Part shown: positions 8,520-18,248 of the stretch, one piece after another
How the letters are laid out: each line of letters begins with the position of its first letter
Position numbering within the stretch: the first letter of the stretch is position 1
Assembly: GCA_005768755.1 (NCBI GenBank)
Contig: VAFL01000002.1
Coordinates: forward strand, 248,001-312,000
Length of the DNA: 64,000 nucleotides
From: Paracoccus denitrificans
GTDB taxonomy: Bacteria > Pseudomonadota > Alphaproteobacteria > Rhodobacterales > Rhodobacteraceae
Direction of reading: 5' to 3'
Notes under the pieces: model-generated
The model's input: only the letters and a program-made list of their open reading frames with translations
Told to the model about the DNA's origin: nothing
Databases searched by the model: none
Position numbers and translations under genes: made by a program

Positions 8520-9785
8520 ATGCCCGCATACCCGAAATCAATTATCCTGACCAAAGTCATTGCTGGCATCACCATACTGTCGGGCGCAGCACCCGTATTG
8601 TCGCAGGAAGCCGCGCAGCAACCACCGCCCGCCGTCGTCACCCATCAGATCGAAGTGATGCCCATCGACGCGCCGGAAAGCTTTACCGCCAGCGTCGAGG
8701 CGATCGAAAGCGTGCAGATCCAGGCCCGCATCCAGGGGTTCATCGAAGAAGTCCTGTTTGCACCCGGTGCGATCGTTCAGACAGGTGACGAACTGTTCAG
8801 GATAGAACCGAACCAGTACGAGGCAGAGGTCACATCGGCCGAGGCGACGCTTGCACAGGCCGAGGCGCAGCTGGTGCGCGCTGAAAGCGAGGCAAACCGG
8901 CAGCAGGAACTGGTCAACCGCAACGCCACGGCGCAGGTAAATCTCGAACAGGCGCGGGCGGATTTTCAGGTCGCCGAAGCCAACGTGCAGGCGGCGCAGG
9001 CAGGCGTCGAACTTGCGCAGATCAATCAAGGCTATACTACCATCACCAGCCCGATCACAGGAAAGATCGGTCAGGCATTGATTACTAAGGGCAATTTCGT
9101 CGGACCTTCGGCCGGATCGCTTGCGGAAATCGTCCAGCTTGATCCGATCCGGGTCGTCTTTTCGATCCCAGAACAAGAACTGCTGGATCTTCAGCAAAGC
9201 GATATGGCCGAAGGTGGCGCTGAAAATGTGAATTTCAGCCTCGCTCTTTCAAACGGCACGCCATATCCACAGACCGGCACACTGGAATACATCGACAATC
9301 AGGTCGATCCGGCGACTGGCAGCGTGGCCATTCGCATTGTCTATGAAAACCCCGAGGCACTGCTTCTGCCCGGTCAGTTCGTGACGATGATGATCGCCGA
9401 AAAGGACCTGACCGAACTTCCAGTCGTGCCGCAGACCGCCGTGTTGCAGGACCGTGAAGGTCGATATGTCTTTGTCGTCGGGCCGGATAACACCGTCACG
9501 CAAACGCGGATTTCGACCGGCGCGCGCGTGGATACCGGCTGGGCCGTCACCGAAGGATTGTCTGGTGGCGAGACCGTGGTTGTCGAGGGTGTCCAGCGGC
9601 TGCAAAATGGCATGACGGTCGCACCCGACACCCCTGCACAAGACGGCGCTGCGCAAGCCGCGCCTGAACAGGGCGCGGACGATACAGCTGGCGCAGGTGA
9701 CGGGGCGTCCGATGCGGGCGCGCAAGACGCTGCGGTCGACAATGCGCAGGACGAAACGGCAGATCAGAACGGCGAAGCGCAATGA
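8520..9785 (+). CDS. RND efflux periplasmic adaptor (membrane fusion protein)
   Basis: Links an inner-membrane RND pump to an outer-membrane channel. 421 aa with an N-terminal export signal (ILTKVIAGITILSGAAPVLS). The lipoyl-type half motifs IQARIQGFIEEVLFAPGAIV and YTTITSPITGKIGQALITKG flank an alpha-helical hairpin rich in A, E and Q (about residues 100-175). A beta-barrel region ends at LLLPGQFVTMMI. The last 55 residues or so are an unusual low-complexity acidic tail of A, D, Q, G and E. The ATG at 8520 is preceded by AGGAG at 8508-8512. It overlaps the pump gene by ATGA. No TolC-type gene follows. Confidence 0.94.
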   Translation: MPAYPKSIILTKVIAGITILSGAAPVLSQEAAQQPPPAVVTHQIEVMPIDAPESFTASVEAIESVQIQARIQGFIEEVLFAPGAIVQTGDELFRIEPNQYEAEVTSAEATLAQAEAQLVRAESEANRQQELVNRNATAQVNLEQARADFQVAEANVQAAQAGVELAQINQGYTTITSPITGKIGQALITKGNFVGPSAGSLAEIVQLDPIRVVFSIPEQELLDLQQSDMAEGGAENVNFSLALSNGTPYPQTGTLEYIDNQVDPATGSVAIRIVYENPEALLLPGQFVTMMIAEKDLTELPVVPQTAVLQDREGRYVFVVGPDNTVTQTRISTGARVDTGWAVTEGLSGGETVVVEGVQRLQNGMTVAPDTPAQDGAAQAAPEQGADDTAGAGDGASDAGAQDAAVDNAQDETADQNGEAQ

Positions 9786-12700
9786 TCTCGAACTTTTTCA
9801 TCAGCCGTATCCGCTTTGCCCTTGTCATTTCGATCCTGATCTCGATCGTGGGCGTCATCGCGCTTCTTGCGTTGCCGATCCAGCAATATCCGAACATCAC
9901 GCCGCCAACTGTCAACGTCACCACCTCCTACCCCGGTGCCAGCGCCGAGACGATCTCGGACGTGATCGGCGGACCTATCGAATCCGCCGTCAATGGTGTC
10001 GATGACATGACCTACATGTCCTCGACCAGTTCCAATGCCGGGCAGTATTCGCTGGCGATCACCTTCGATATCGGCACCGATTCCGATCAGGCACAGGTCA
10101 ATGTGCAGAACCGCGTGCAGTTGGCCATGGCAAGCCTTCCAAGCGAGGTGCAGCAGCAGGGCGTATCAGTTCGGGCCAGTTCCCCAGACTTTCTTCTGGC
10201 GCTGGGTTTTTATTCCGAGGATGGCCGGATGGATGACCTGGCCGTCGCCAATTACGTCAGCACGCGCCTGATCGATGAGATCGTGCGAATACCTGGCGTG
10301 GGTGACGCATCATCGGTGGGGACATCGGAATACGCGATGCGCGTGTGGCTGGATACGCCCAAGATGGTGGCACTTGGTATCACCGCTGACGAAGTGTCGG
10401 CCGCCATCAGCACCCAGAACGTGCAGGCCGCCCTGGGCGAGATCGGGGCGCCGCCTGCGCCCGAAGGCACGGACGTTCAGTTCTCGGTCGTTTCGCAGGG
10501 ACGGCTGGCCGAGCCTGAGGAATTTTCCCGCCTGATCGTGCGCACGGGCTCGGATGGCAGCATCGTCAGGCTGGGCGATGTGGCGCGGGTCGAACTTGGC
10601 GCCCAGTCCTATGCCGCGCAAGCCATGGTTGGTGACCAGAATGCGACGATGGTTCAGATCAACCTCGCACCCGGCGCGAACGCGCTGGAGACGCGCGAGG
10701 CGGTTCTGGCCATGCTTGACGACAGCGCCGACAGCTTCCCGCAGGACCTGGTCTATAAACCGATCTACGATTCCACGTTGTTCGTCAGTTCCAGCATCGA
10801 CCTGATCCTGCAGATCCTGGTCGAGGCCTTCATCATCGTCATGGTCGTCATCTTCCTGTTCCTGCAGGACTGGCGTGCAACCATCGTTGCCGGCGTCTCG
10901 ATCCCCGTCTCGTTGCTTGGGGCGATGGCCGTCCTTCTGATGATGGGATATTCGCTGAACATGATCTCGTTGCTGGCGCTTGTGCTGGCCATCGGGCTGG
11001 TCGTGGATGATGCCATTCTGGTGGTTGAAAACGTTCAGCACATCCTTGAGGAACACCCTGAAACGCCCGTCGCAGACGCTGCGAAAAAGGCAATGGGACA
11101 GATCACCGGACCGATCATTTCCACGACCTTCGTTCTGCTGGCCGTGGTTGTACCGACGGCGTTCCTGCCCGGCATCAACGGCCAGTTGTTCCGGCAGTTC
11201 GCCGTCACGATTTCGGCTGGCCTGGTCATGTCCGCGATTGTCGCGCTGACACTCAGCCCGGCAATGTCGGCGATCATGCTGAAAGCGCCCAAAAAGGGAA
11301 AACGCCGCGGTCCGCTGGCATGGGTTGAGGCGCTGCTGAACTGGCTGCGCGACACCTATGGCAAGATCGTGGGCTTCCTGCTGCGCTTCTGGCCCATTCC
11401 GATTGCCATTCTGGCCGCCTGCGCGGCAGGCGCTGTCTTCCTGTTCACGTCGGTGCCCAGTACCTTCCTGCCGGACGAGGATCAGGGCGCGCTTTTCGTC
11501 AACATCCAGCTGCCCGACGCCGCATCTTTGGAGCGCACGCAGGAAATCATCGACATCGTAAACGAGGAACTGGAACAGACGCCCGGCGTCTCGGAAGTCA
11601 TCTCGGTTGCGGGCTTCAGTATTCTTCAGGGAACATTGTCACCCAATGGCGGCATGGCCGTCGCGGCGCTGACACCCTGGGAAGAACGGCAGACCGAGGA
11701 GACCCATCTGGGACATATCGTCGGCTCGCTGAACCAGCGATTCAGCCAGATCCCCGGCGCGAATATCGCGGCCTTTACGCCGCCGCCGATCCCGGGTGTG
11801 GGCGCGGTCGGCGGACTGGACCTTCGGTTGCGCGCGCTGGAGGGCCAGCCCCCGGCAGAGCTTGCGCAGACCTTGCGTTCTTTCCTTGCCAGCGCCAATC
11901 AGGACCCGGTCGTCGGTGGACTTTCCTCGACCTTCAGCGCGGATGTGCCGCAGGTCTATCTGAATATCGACCGGGTCCGGGCCGAAAGACTTGGCCTCAG
12001 CCCCTCGGCGATCTATTCGGCCATCGGTTCATCCTTCGGCTCGGCCTATATCAACGATTTCACCACCGGCGGGCGGAATTATCAGGTTCAGATCGCTGCG
12101 GATGGGGAATATCGCTCTGACGTGGATGACCTGATGGCGCTTTATGTTCGCAGCGATAACGGTGCCATGGTGCCGCTGCGCACCGTCGCCTCCACCTCTA
12201 CGGTTCTGGGTCCCTATGTTCTGACTCGTTTCAATCAGCAGGTTTCTGCATCGATCAACGGGCAGCCGGCTGCCGGGCAAAGTTCCGGCGCCGCGATGGC
12301 GGCGATTGAGCAGGTCGCGTCCGAAACCCTGCCAGAGGGCTATGACATTGCCTGGGCCGGCCTGTCCTATCAGGAGGAAGCGGGCGGCGGTAATGCCTAT
12401 ATCACCTATGTCATGTCGCTGATCTTCGCCTATCTGTTCCTGGTGGCGCTTTATGAAAGCTTTGCCTTGCCCGTCGCGATCCTTCTGTCGCTGGGTGCGG
12501 CAGCTTTCGGGGCAGCGGTCGGGCTGGTCATTACCGGCCTGCAGATGAGCCTTTACGTCCAGATCGCCCTGGTGCTTCTGATCGGGCTTGCGGCCAAGAA
12601 CGCGATCCTGATCGTCGAATTCTCGAAAGAGCGGCGCGAGGAAGGCATGTCACCTTTCGATGCCGCACGCACAGGGGCAGAGGCGCGCTTCCGCGCCGTG

Positions 12701-12913
12701 CTGATGACGGCGCTTGCCTTCATCTTCGGCGTGTTGCCGCTGGCGCATTCCCATGGTGCGGGCGCAGGTGCGCAGAATTCTGTCGGCATCACGATCATCG
12801 GCGGGATGCTGGGTGCAACCCTGATCGGGCTGTTCATCATTCCGGCGCTGTATTACGTGATTCAGGCGGCCACCGAATGGACATCGCGCAAGCTTGGCGG
12901 GAAATACGCCTAG
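9782..12913 (+). CDS. RND multidrug efflux pump, HAE1 (AcrB/MexB) family
   Basis: Proton-driven exporter of hydrophobic and amphiphilic compounds, working as an inner-membrane trimer. The 1043 aa length fits. The first segment (SRIRFALVISILISIVGVIA) and the LPIQQYPNITPPTVNV motif are typical. The proton-relay aspartates D409 and D410 lie in GLVVDDAILVVENVQ. Two large periplasmic loops follow TM1 and TM7, and the C-terminal helices end in GATLIGLFIIPALYYVI. The start codon overlaps the adaptor stop by 4 bases, so the two are translationally coupled. Substrate cannot be told from sequence. Confidence 0.96.
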   Translation: MISNFFISRIRFALVISILISIVGVIALLALPIQQYPNITPPTVNVTTSYPGASAETISDVIGGPIESAVNGVDDMTYMSSTSSNAGQYSLAITFDIGTDSDQAQVNVQNRVQLAMASLPSEVQQQGVSVRASSPDFLLALGFYSEDGRMDDLAVANYVSTRLIDEIVRIPGVGDASSVGTSEYAMRVWLDTPKMVALGITADEVSAAISTQNVQAALGEIGAPPAPEGTDVQFSVVSQGRLAEPEEFSRLIVRTGSDGSIVRLGDVARVELGAQSYAAQAMVGDQNATMVQINLAPGANALETREAVLAMLDDSADSFPQDLVYKPIYDSTLFVSSSIDLILQILVEAFIIVMVVIFLFLQDWRATIVAGVSIPVSLLGAMAVLLMMGYSLNMISLLALVLAIGLVVDDAILVVENVQHILEEHPETPVADAAKKAMGQITGPIISTTFVLLAVVVPTAFLPGINGQLFRQFAVTISAGLVMSAIVALTLSPAMSAIMLKAPKKGKRRGPLAWVEALLNWLRDTYGKIVGFLLRFWPIPIAILAACAAGAVFLFTSVPSTFLPDEDQGALFVNIQLPDAASLERTQEIIDIVNEELEQTPGVSEVISVAGFSILQGTLSPNGGMAVAALTPWEERQTEETHLGHIVGSLNQRFSQIPGANIAAFTPPPIPGVGAVGGLDLRLRALEGQPPAELAQTLRSFLASANQDPVVGGLSSTFSADVPQVYLNIDRVRAERLGLSPSAIYSAIGSSFGSAYINDFTTGGRNYQVQIAADGEYRSDVDDLMALYVRSDNGAMVPLRTVASTSTVLGPYVLTRFNQQVSASINGQPAAGQSSGAAMAAIEQVASETLPEGYDIAWAGLSYQEEAGGGNAYITYVMSLIFAYLFLVALYESFALPVAILLSLGAAAFGAAVGLVITGLQMSLYVQIALVLLIGLAAKNAILIVEFSKERREEGMSPFDAARTGAEARFRAVLMTALAFIFGVLPLAHSHGAGAGAQNSVGITIIGGMLGATLIGLFIIPALYYVIQAATEWTSRKLGGKYA

Positions 12914-12961
12914 ATCGTGCAGGATCGGCCATAAAGCGTCGGCCTGACCTGACAGATAATG

Positions 12962-12989
12962 CCCCATCCGCGCGCGCGGGTGGGGTTTT
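12962..12989 (+). terminator. Intrinsic terminator of the RND operon
   Basis: 8-bp stem CCCCATCC / GGGTGGGG (one G-T pair) with a GC loop, then TTTT. Its T-run touches the stop codon of the convergent anmK gene. Confidence 0.75.
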
Positions 12990-14116
12990 CAAATTCTGGC
13001 AGGATGGCGCGCGATGCGCCCGCCCGTCTGAGGTGCCGGAACGCCTGTCGTGCCAGGAAAACTCAGCGGTAACCCTGCCAGCGTGCGCATCGCCAGGAAT
13101 GCAAAGCATTCGGCCTCAACCGCGTCGCCGCGAAGGCCGACGTCTTCGGCCAGGACGATCCGTGCCCCGGTGCGCCGGGCAAGTTCGCGCATGAGCTGTG
13201 GGTTCCTGCGCCCGCCCCCGCTGACCACAATCCGACGTGCCCGAACCGGCAGAAGATCCAATGCGCGGCCGACCGCAGCGGCTGAAAACGCCGTCAAAGT
13301 GGCGGCACCATCTTCCAGTTCAAGGCCGTCCGCCATGCCTGACGGAAAATCAAAGCGGTCCAGCGACTTGGGGAACGGGGCTGACAGGTAGGGATGTTCA
13401 AGCAGCCGCGCCAGCCGCGCTTCATCGACGGTTCCGCGCGACGCGATCATGCCATCCAGATCCATCTCGGCCCCGGTATGGGCGCGGACCCAGTCATTGA
13501 CCGGTGCATTCGCGGGGCCGGTATCGAAGGCCATCATCTCGGTGCCATCAAACATCGAGATATTGCCCACACCACCCAGATTGAGGATGGCGGTATCCGG
13601 CCCCGCCCCGATCTTTTCCAGCATTGCCCGGTGATAGACAGGCGCAAGCGGTGCGCCCTGCCCGCCTGCCGCAACATCGGCCGAGCGGAAGTCATACACC
13701 ACGTCGATACCGGTCAGCCCGGCCATCATTTCGCCGTCGCCAAGCTGGCGCGTGTGGCCTGGCATGCTGTCTTTCGGCCCCTGATGCAGGACAGTCTGGC
13801 CATGGAACCCCACAGCGGCAATGTCGGATGCGCTGAACTGGTGGCGATCAAGAAAGCGGATCACGGCCTCTGACTGGGCGGCGGTCAGCGCGATCTCGGC
13901 CTGCCGGAAGATTGCGGGCTCGGGGCCGGTGAAGTTCCAGGTCCGCGCGGCCTCGAATGTCTCGCGGATCAGCGGGCGGATATCGGTCGGATAAGGGGCC
14001 AGTTCATAGGGGCCGAATTCGGCTATGGTCTGCCCATCGGTGCGCAGAAGGGCAATGTCGATGTTCCCGTCCAGTACGGTTCCGGTCATCAGGCCGATGG
14101 CCCAGGCTGGTTGCAT
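12989..14116 (-). CDS. anmK: Anhydro-N-acetylmuramic acid kinase
   Basis: Converts 1,6-anhydro-MurNAc plus ATP to MurNAc-6-phosphate in cell-wall recycling. 375 aa. The phosphate-binding motif is GLMTGTVLDGNIDIALL, a variant of the usual GLMSGTSLDG. Further family motifs are VGFHGQTVLHQGP and LNLGGVGNISMFDG with FDTGPANAPVNDWV. The ATG at 14116 (MQPAWAIGLMTG) follows AGGAAGGA; an upstream in-frame ATG at 14164 lacks support. It lies 66 bases downstream of the M20 gene on the same strand and could be read through from that operon, though function gives no clear link. Confidence 0.95.
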   Translation of the reverse strand: MQPAWAIGLMTGTVLDGNIDIALLRTDGQTIAEFGPYELAPYPTDIRPLIRETFEAARTWNFTGPEPAIFRQAEIALTAAQSEAVIRFLDRHQFSASDIAAVGFHGQTVLHQGPKDSMPGHTRQLGDGEMMAGLTGIDVVYDFRSADVAAGGQGAPLAPVYHRAMLEKIGAGPDTAILNLGGVGNISMFDGTEMMAFDTGPANAPVNDWVRAHTGAEMDLDGMIASRGTVDEARLARLLEHPYLSAPFPKSLDRFDFPSGMADGLELEDGAATLTAFSAAAVGRALDLLPVRARRIVVSGGGRRNPQLMRELARRTGARIVLAEDVGLRGDAVEAECFAFLAMRTLAGLPLSFPGTTGVPAPQTGGRIARHPARI

Positions 14117-14182
14117 GATCTGTCCTTCCTGCGCAGTCTGACCGTCAGATACCCTGCCCGGCAAGCTGCGGCAATCGCCCCT

Positions 14183-15469
14183 TCAGGCGCCTTCCAGACC
14201 GCACCAATCTGCGATGAACAGGGCCGTCGCCTGCGTCACCCGTCGCATGGAGTCCAGTTCGACCCGTTCGTCAAAACCGTGAATCGCTTCGGCGCGCGGC
14301 CCATAGACCAAAGCAGGCGTGTCCCCGTAAAGGCCGAAGAAGCGTGCATCCGTGGTGGCGGTGATCGGCTGTCGCAGCAGCGCCTTACCAGTGACCGCGC
14401 GATGGGCGGTTTCCAATGCGCCAATGGCCGCGCCTGCCATGTCCGAGCGGTCTTGCGACAGCGCATATCCTTCGGCGGCGAAGCCGTGCCAGACGATCTC
14501 GGGCGGGTGCTGGCGCAGGAATGCCGCTTCTGCCGCGCCTTCGGTCACGGCCTGCGCGATTTCGGCGCGCGCCTCGTCCAGCGGCTGACCCGGAAAGACG
14601 CCCATGCGCACATCGAAAACGCACCATGCAGGCACCGAGCTTGTCCAGTCGCCGCCCTCGATCCGGCCGATATTCAGGTTCAGCGCGTGATCGTGTTGGG
14701 CGAAATCCGGGCTGCGCCGGGCCGGCGCGTTCCAGCGCGCCTCCAGCCGGTGAAGGGCGGCAAAGATCGGCAGCGCCGCCTCGATCGCGTTCGCACCTTC
14801 GCCCGCATAGGCCACATGCGTGGGCAGCCCGGCCAGCCGGACCTGAAACCACAAGACGCCGACCTGCGCCGATACGAGCGTTTCGGCAAAAGGTTCCGGG
14901 ATCAGCACGGCATCGGCGCGATAACCGCGCTGCAAGCAGGCAAGCGCGCCATTGCCGGTGCATTCTTCCTCGACCACGGATTGCAGATGCAGGGGCGCTG
15001 CAGGTTGCAGGCCAAGATGATGCAGGGCGCGCAGGGCGTAAAGATTGGCCGCCAGCCCCGCCTTCATGTCGCCTGCACCGCGCCCATACATCCAGCCATT
15101 TTCGATGCGCGGCGCGAAGGGTGGACTGGTCCATAGCGAAGCTGGTCCCGTCGGCACCACGTCGATATGACCGTTCAGGATCAGACTGCGGCCCCTGGTA
15201 TGGCGCGGATGGTGAGAGCCGACGACATTCTGCGCATCCTGGTAATCACCGATGACCGGCGAAAAGCCGGGCAGGTCACGGATGTTGTCCAGGTCGATCT
15301 GCCAGCGATCAACCACCATGCCGGCATCCGCGAAGGCATCGGCCATCAGCCCCTGCGCGGCCTGTTCCTGTCCGCGCAATGACGGCTGCGCAGTCAGCTC
15401 GGCCAGAAACGCGACCTGCTCATCGAAAAGCGCATCAACCGCACGCAGAATATCGGCGGCCGGGATCAT
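14183..15469 (-). CDS. M20 family deacylase/peptidase (ArgE/DapE type)
   Basis: Zinc-dependent cytoplasmic amidohydrolase that splits N-acyl amino acids or small peptides. 428 aa. The metal and catalytic residues are in place: H101 and D103 in NGHIDVVP, D134 in GRGAGDMKAG, and E167/E168 in VVEEECTGNG. The dimerisation domain covers about residues 205-320. It is the last gene of the catabolic operon, overlapping the aminotransferase by 4 bases. Together with the creatininase-like gene this suggests stepwise amide cleavage of an imported compound. Exact substrate is unknown; annotation as acetylornithine deacetylase would be over-precise. Confidence 0.92.
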   Translation of the reverse strand: MIPAADILRAVDALFDEQVAFLAELTAQPSLRGQEQAAQGLMADAFADAGMVVDRWQIDLDNIRDLPGFSPVIGDYQDAQNVVGSHHPRHTRGRSLILNGHIDVVPTGPASLWTSPPFAPRIENGWMYGRGAGDMKAGLAANLYALRALHHLGLQPAAPLHLQSVVEEECTGNGALACLQRGYRADAVLIPEPFAETLVSAQVGVLWFQVRLAGLPTHVAYAGEGANAIEAALPIFAALHRLEARWNAPARRSPDFAQHDHALNLNIGRIEGGDWTSSVPAWCVFDVRMGVFPGQPLDEARAEIAQAVTEGAAEAAFLRQHPPEIVWHGFAAEGYALSQDRSDMAGAAIGALETAHRAVTGKALLRQPITATTDARFFGLYGDTPALVYGPRAEAIHGFDERVELDSMRRVTQATALFIADWCGLEGA

Positions 15470-16806
15470 GCCATCTCGCTGACCGGAAGCCCCGCTTCGG
15501 CGGCGAATGTATCAAGACTGTCGGTCAGCATCCCCATGATCTCGTCGATCTGGGGTTCGGTGGTGATCAGCGGCGGGCAGACCATGAAATGATCGCCATG
15601 CGTGCCGCCGCGCGTGCGCCGCGAATAGATGATCAGGCCGCGTTCATACGCCAGATCCACCAGCCGCAGATAGGCGTTCAGCGGGGCCGGCAGCGGCTCC
15701 ATCGTTGTGCGGTCGCTGACCAGTTCAAACGCCTGCAAAAGGCCAAGGCCGCGCACGTCACCGACGAAGGGATAGCGGTCCATCAGCCCGCGCAGGCGGG
15801 ATTGCAGAACAGCGCCCATCCGCGCGGCATTGCCGATCAGATCCTTTTCCGTCAACTCACGCAGGACCGCGACGCCCGCCGCGCAGGCCAGCGGGTTGCC
15901 GGCATAGGTATGGCCGTGCAGGAAGCCGCCCGCGTCCAGCACGGCCTCGACAATATCCGCCTGCGCGATGGTCGCCCCAAGCGGAACATAGCCCGCGGCG
16001 AAGCCTTTCGACATGGCGACGATATCAGGGATCACATCCCAATGCTGGCTGGCGACGAAATGCCCGGTGCGCCCCGCCCCGGTCATCACCTCATCATAGA
16101 TCAACAGGATGCCGAACTCGTCGCAGATATCGCGAATGCGGGCATAATAGCCGTCGGGCGCGACAAGCGCCCCGGTCGAGGCGCCGCCCACCGGTTCCAT
16201 GATGAAGGCCAGAACCGTCTCGGGGCCTTCCTGGATGATGCGGTCGCGCAGCATTTCGGCATATTTCAACCCGCGATCGTGATCGGACAGGTTGTCGCGA
16301 TCCAGATAGCAGGTCGGCGCGGGGATCTTTGGCATGGGCCGCATCATCGGCGCAAAGGGCCCGGTGAAGCTGTCCATGCCGGTCATCGCCAGCGCCCCCA
16401 GGGTCGAGCCGTGATAGGACGGAAAACGCGAAATGACTTTCCACGCCTTGTCGCGGCCTTGCGTCAGGGCATATTGCCGCGCCAGCTTGATGGCGCTTTC
16501 GGTGGCCTCTGACCCGCCCGAGACGAAGAAAACCCGGTCCAGCCCGGCAGGCATCATCGCGGCGGCAGTCGCGGCCAGATCCTCGGCCGGCTGGTTCTGG
16601 AAATGCAGCCGGTACCCGAAGGTCGACCGGTCCATCTGCTCGCGCATCGCCGCCAGAACACGGGGGTTCGAATGGCCGATATTGCTGACCATGGCCCCCG
16701 ACGATCCGTCCAGATAGCGCTTGCCGTCAGTGTCCCACAGATAAATCCCCTCGGCCCGGTCGAGTGTCGGGCGGGTCAGGCGGGATTGATAGAAAAGATG
16801 GCTCAT
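15466..16806 (-). CDS. Class III PLP-dependent aminotransferase
   Basis: 446 aa fold-type I aminotransferase of the omega-amino-acid/aspartate family. The PLP lysine is K267 in AMSKGFAAGYVPLGA. The PLP ring aspartate is D238 in LLIYDEVMTGAGRTG, and the phosphate-binding SGGSEATESAIKLAR is present. It is placed between the ATPase gene and the M20 gene with 4-base overlaps on both sides, so it is part of the catabolic operon. It probably removes an amino group freed from the imported compound. The family covers many substrates (beta-alanine, GABA, polyamines, taurine), so substrate stays open. Confidence 0.93.
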   Translation of the reverse strand: MSHLFYQSRLTRPTLDRAEGIYLWDTDGKRYLDGSSGAMVSNIGHSNPRVLAAMREQMDRSTFGYRLHFQNQPAEDLAATAAAMMPAGLDRVFFVSGGSEATESAIKLARQYALTQGRDKAWKVISRFPSYHGSTLGALAMTGMDSFTGPFAPMMRPMPKIPAPTCYLDRDNLSDHDRGLKYAEMLRDRIIQEGPETVLAFIMEPVGGASTGALVAPDGYYARIRDICDEFGILLIYDEVMTGAGRTGHFVASQHWDVIPDIVAMSKGFAAGYVPLGATIAQADIVEAVLDAGGFLHGHTYAGNPLACAAGVAVLRELTEKDLIGNAARMGAVLQSRLRGLMDRYPFVGDVRGLGLLQAFELVSDRTTMEPLPAPLNAYLRLVDLAYERGLIIYSRRTRGGTHGDHFMVCPPLITTEPQIDEIMGMLTDSLDTFAAEAGLPVSEMA

Positions 16807-17570
16807 GACTGCCCTTGAAGATGTTTGCGCAGGAAGTTGCGGGTGCGTTCACTGGTCGGGTTGCGGAAGATCACGTCGGGCGGTCCCTGTTCCACCACCA
16901 CGCCCTTGTCCATGAACAGCACACGGTCGCAGACCTCGGCTGCGAAGCCCATTTCATGGGTGACGATCACCATCGTCATATGTTCCTGCGCAAGACGCTT
17001 CATGACCGCGTTCACCTCATCCACCAGTTCGGGGTCAAGCGCGGATGTCGCCTCGTCAAACAGCATGACCTTGGGCTTCATCGCCAGCGCGCGCGCGATG
17101 GCCACGCGCTGCTTCTGGCCGCCAGACAGCCGGCTGGGGTAAAAGTCGATGCGTTCCAGCATTCCGACATGATCCAGCTGTTCTTCCGCCAGCTTGTTGG
17201 CCTCGGCCTCGGTCAGGCCTTTCAGAAGGCGCGGGCCAAGAGTGACATTGCCGCGCGCCGTCAGATGCGGAAACAGGTTGAAGTGCTGGAACACCATACC
17301 GATGTTCTGGCGCACGCGGTTGATATGGCGCTCATATTCGCGCGGTGGAAGATTGCGGTTGATCTGCTCTCCCTCCAGCCAGATCTCGCCTCCTGTCAGC
17401 GGGTCCAGTTCGTTGATGGCGCGCAGCAGCGTCGATTTTCCCGAACCCGACGGCCCGATGATCCCCACGATCTCGCCCCGGTTCACGGTCAGGCTGATGT
17501 CCTTCAGAACTTCCAGCGAGCCAAAGCTTTTGGCGGCGTTGCGGATTTCCAGCATGGGTTTGTCAGTCAT
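16803..17570 (-). CDS. Polar amino-acid ABC transporter, ATP-binding protein
   Basis: 255 aa GlnQ/HisP-like ATPase that powers the two permeases encoded just upstream. Walker A is GPSGSGKST, the signature is LSGGQKQRVAIARA and Walker B is VMLFDEATSALD. The H-loop is in IVTHEMGF. The order within the transcript is binding protein, creatininase, permease, permease, ATPase, aminotransferase, M20. It overlaps the aminotransferase gene by 4 bases. Confidence 0.95.
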   Translation of the reverse strand: MTDKPMLEIRNAAKSFGSLEVLKDISLTVNRGEIVGIIGPSGSGKSTLLRAINELDPLTGGEIWLEGEQINRNLPPREYERHINRVRQNIGMVFQHFNLFPHLTARGNVTLGPRLLKGLTEAEANKLAEEQLDHVGMLERIDFYPSRLSGGQKQRVAIARALAMKPKVMLFDEATSALDPELVDEVNAVMKRLAQEHMTMVIVTHEMGFAAEVCDRVLFMDKGVVVEQGPPDVIFRNPTSERTRNFLRKHLQGQS

Positions 17571-17579
17571 CTTCTTCCC

Positions 17580-18236
17580 TTATCGCGAGGCCGAGATCCG
17601 GCGTTCGATCCGACGCTGCGCGGCCTCCATCATGAGGTTGATGAGATAGTAAAGCACCGCCGCCACCAGATAGAATTCGAACGGACGGTAGGTCCGGCTG
17701 ATCGCCTGTTGCGCGCCAAGCGTCAGTTCGGCCACCCCGATCACCGACACAAGTGCGGAATCCTTCAGAAGCGCGATCATGTTGTTGCCAATGGGCGGAA
17801 TGACCGCGCGCACGGCCTGCGGCACGATGACGTGGCGCAGCGCCTGCCAGCGCGACAGCCCGATGGTGCGCGCGGCCTCACTCTGGCCCCTGTCCACGGC
17901 TAGGATCGAGGACTGGATCAGTTCGGAATTATAGACCGCGAAATGCAGTCCCAGCCCGATCACCCCTGCAACGAAGGCCGGAAGGTCGATGCCGATCTGG
18001 ATCAGCCCGAAATAGATCAGGAACAGTTGCAACAGCAGCGGCGTGCCCAGAAACAGCCATTCAAACCCGCGCATCGGCCAGCGGATCACAGCGGGCGCAT
18101 ACAGCGCGATCAGCGCCAGGGCGATACCCGCGACGAAGGACAGAATTCCGGCCAGAACGGTCAGCGCGATGGTCCAGCACATGCCCAGCAACAGCACATC
18201 CCAGAATTGCGGCACGACGGAAAAATCAAGACCCAT
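17580..18236 (-). CDS. Polar amino-acid ABC transporter permease (second)
   Basis: 218 aa inner-membrane permease of the HisM/GlnP type. The EAA loop that contacts the ATPase is SEAARTIGLSRWQALRHVIV. About five hydrophobic segments are visible. It is separated from the ATPase gene by 9 bases and from the other permease by 12 bases. It is related to the other permease of the operon, so a heterodimer is expected. Confidence 0.94.
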   Translation of the reverse strand: MGLDFSVVPQFWDVLLLGMCWTIALTVLAGILSFVAGIALALIALYAPAVIRWPMRGFEWLFLGTPLLLQLFLIYFGLIQIGIDLPAFVAGVIGLGLHFAVYNSELIQSSILAVDRGQSEAARTIGLSRWQALRHVIVPQAVRAVIPPIGNNMIALLKDSALVSVIGVAELTLGAQQAISRTYRPFEFYLVAAVLYYLINLMMEAAQRRIERRISASR

Positions 18237-18248
18237 GCTGTTCCCCCC

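Noticed and set aside
8303..8641. 112-aa frame on the - strand in the gap before the efflux operon
   Set aside because: It overlaps the adaptor start region, has no ribosome site and shows no family features.
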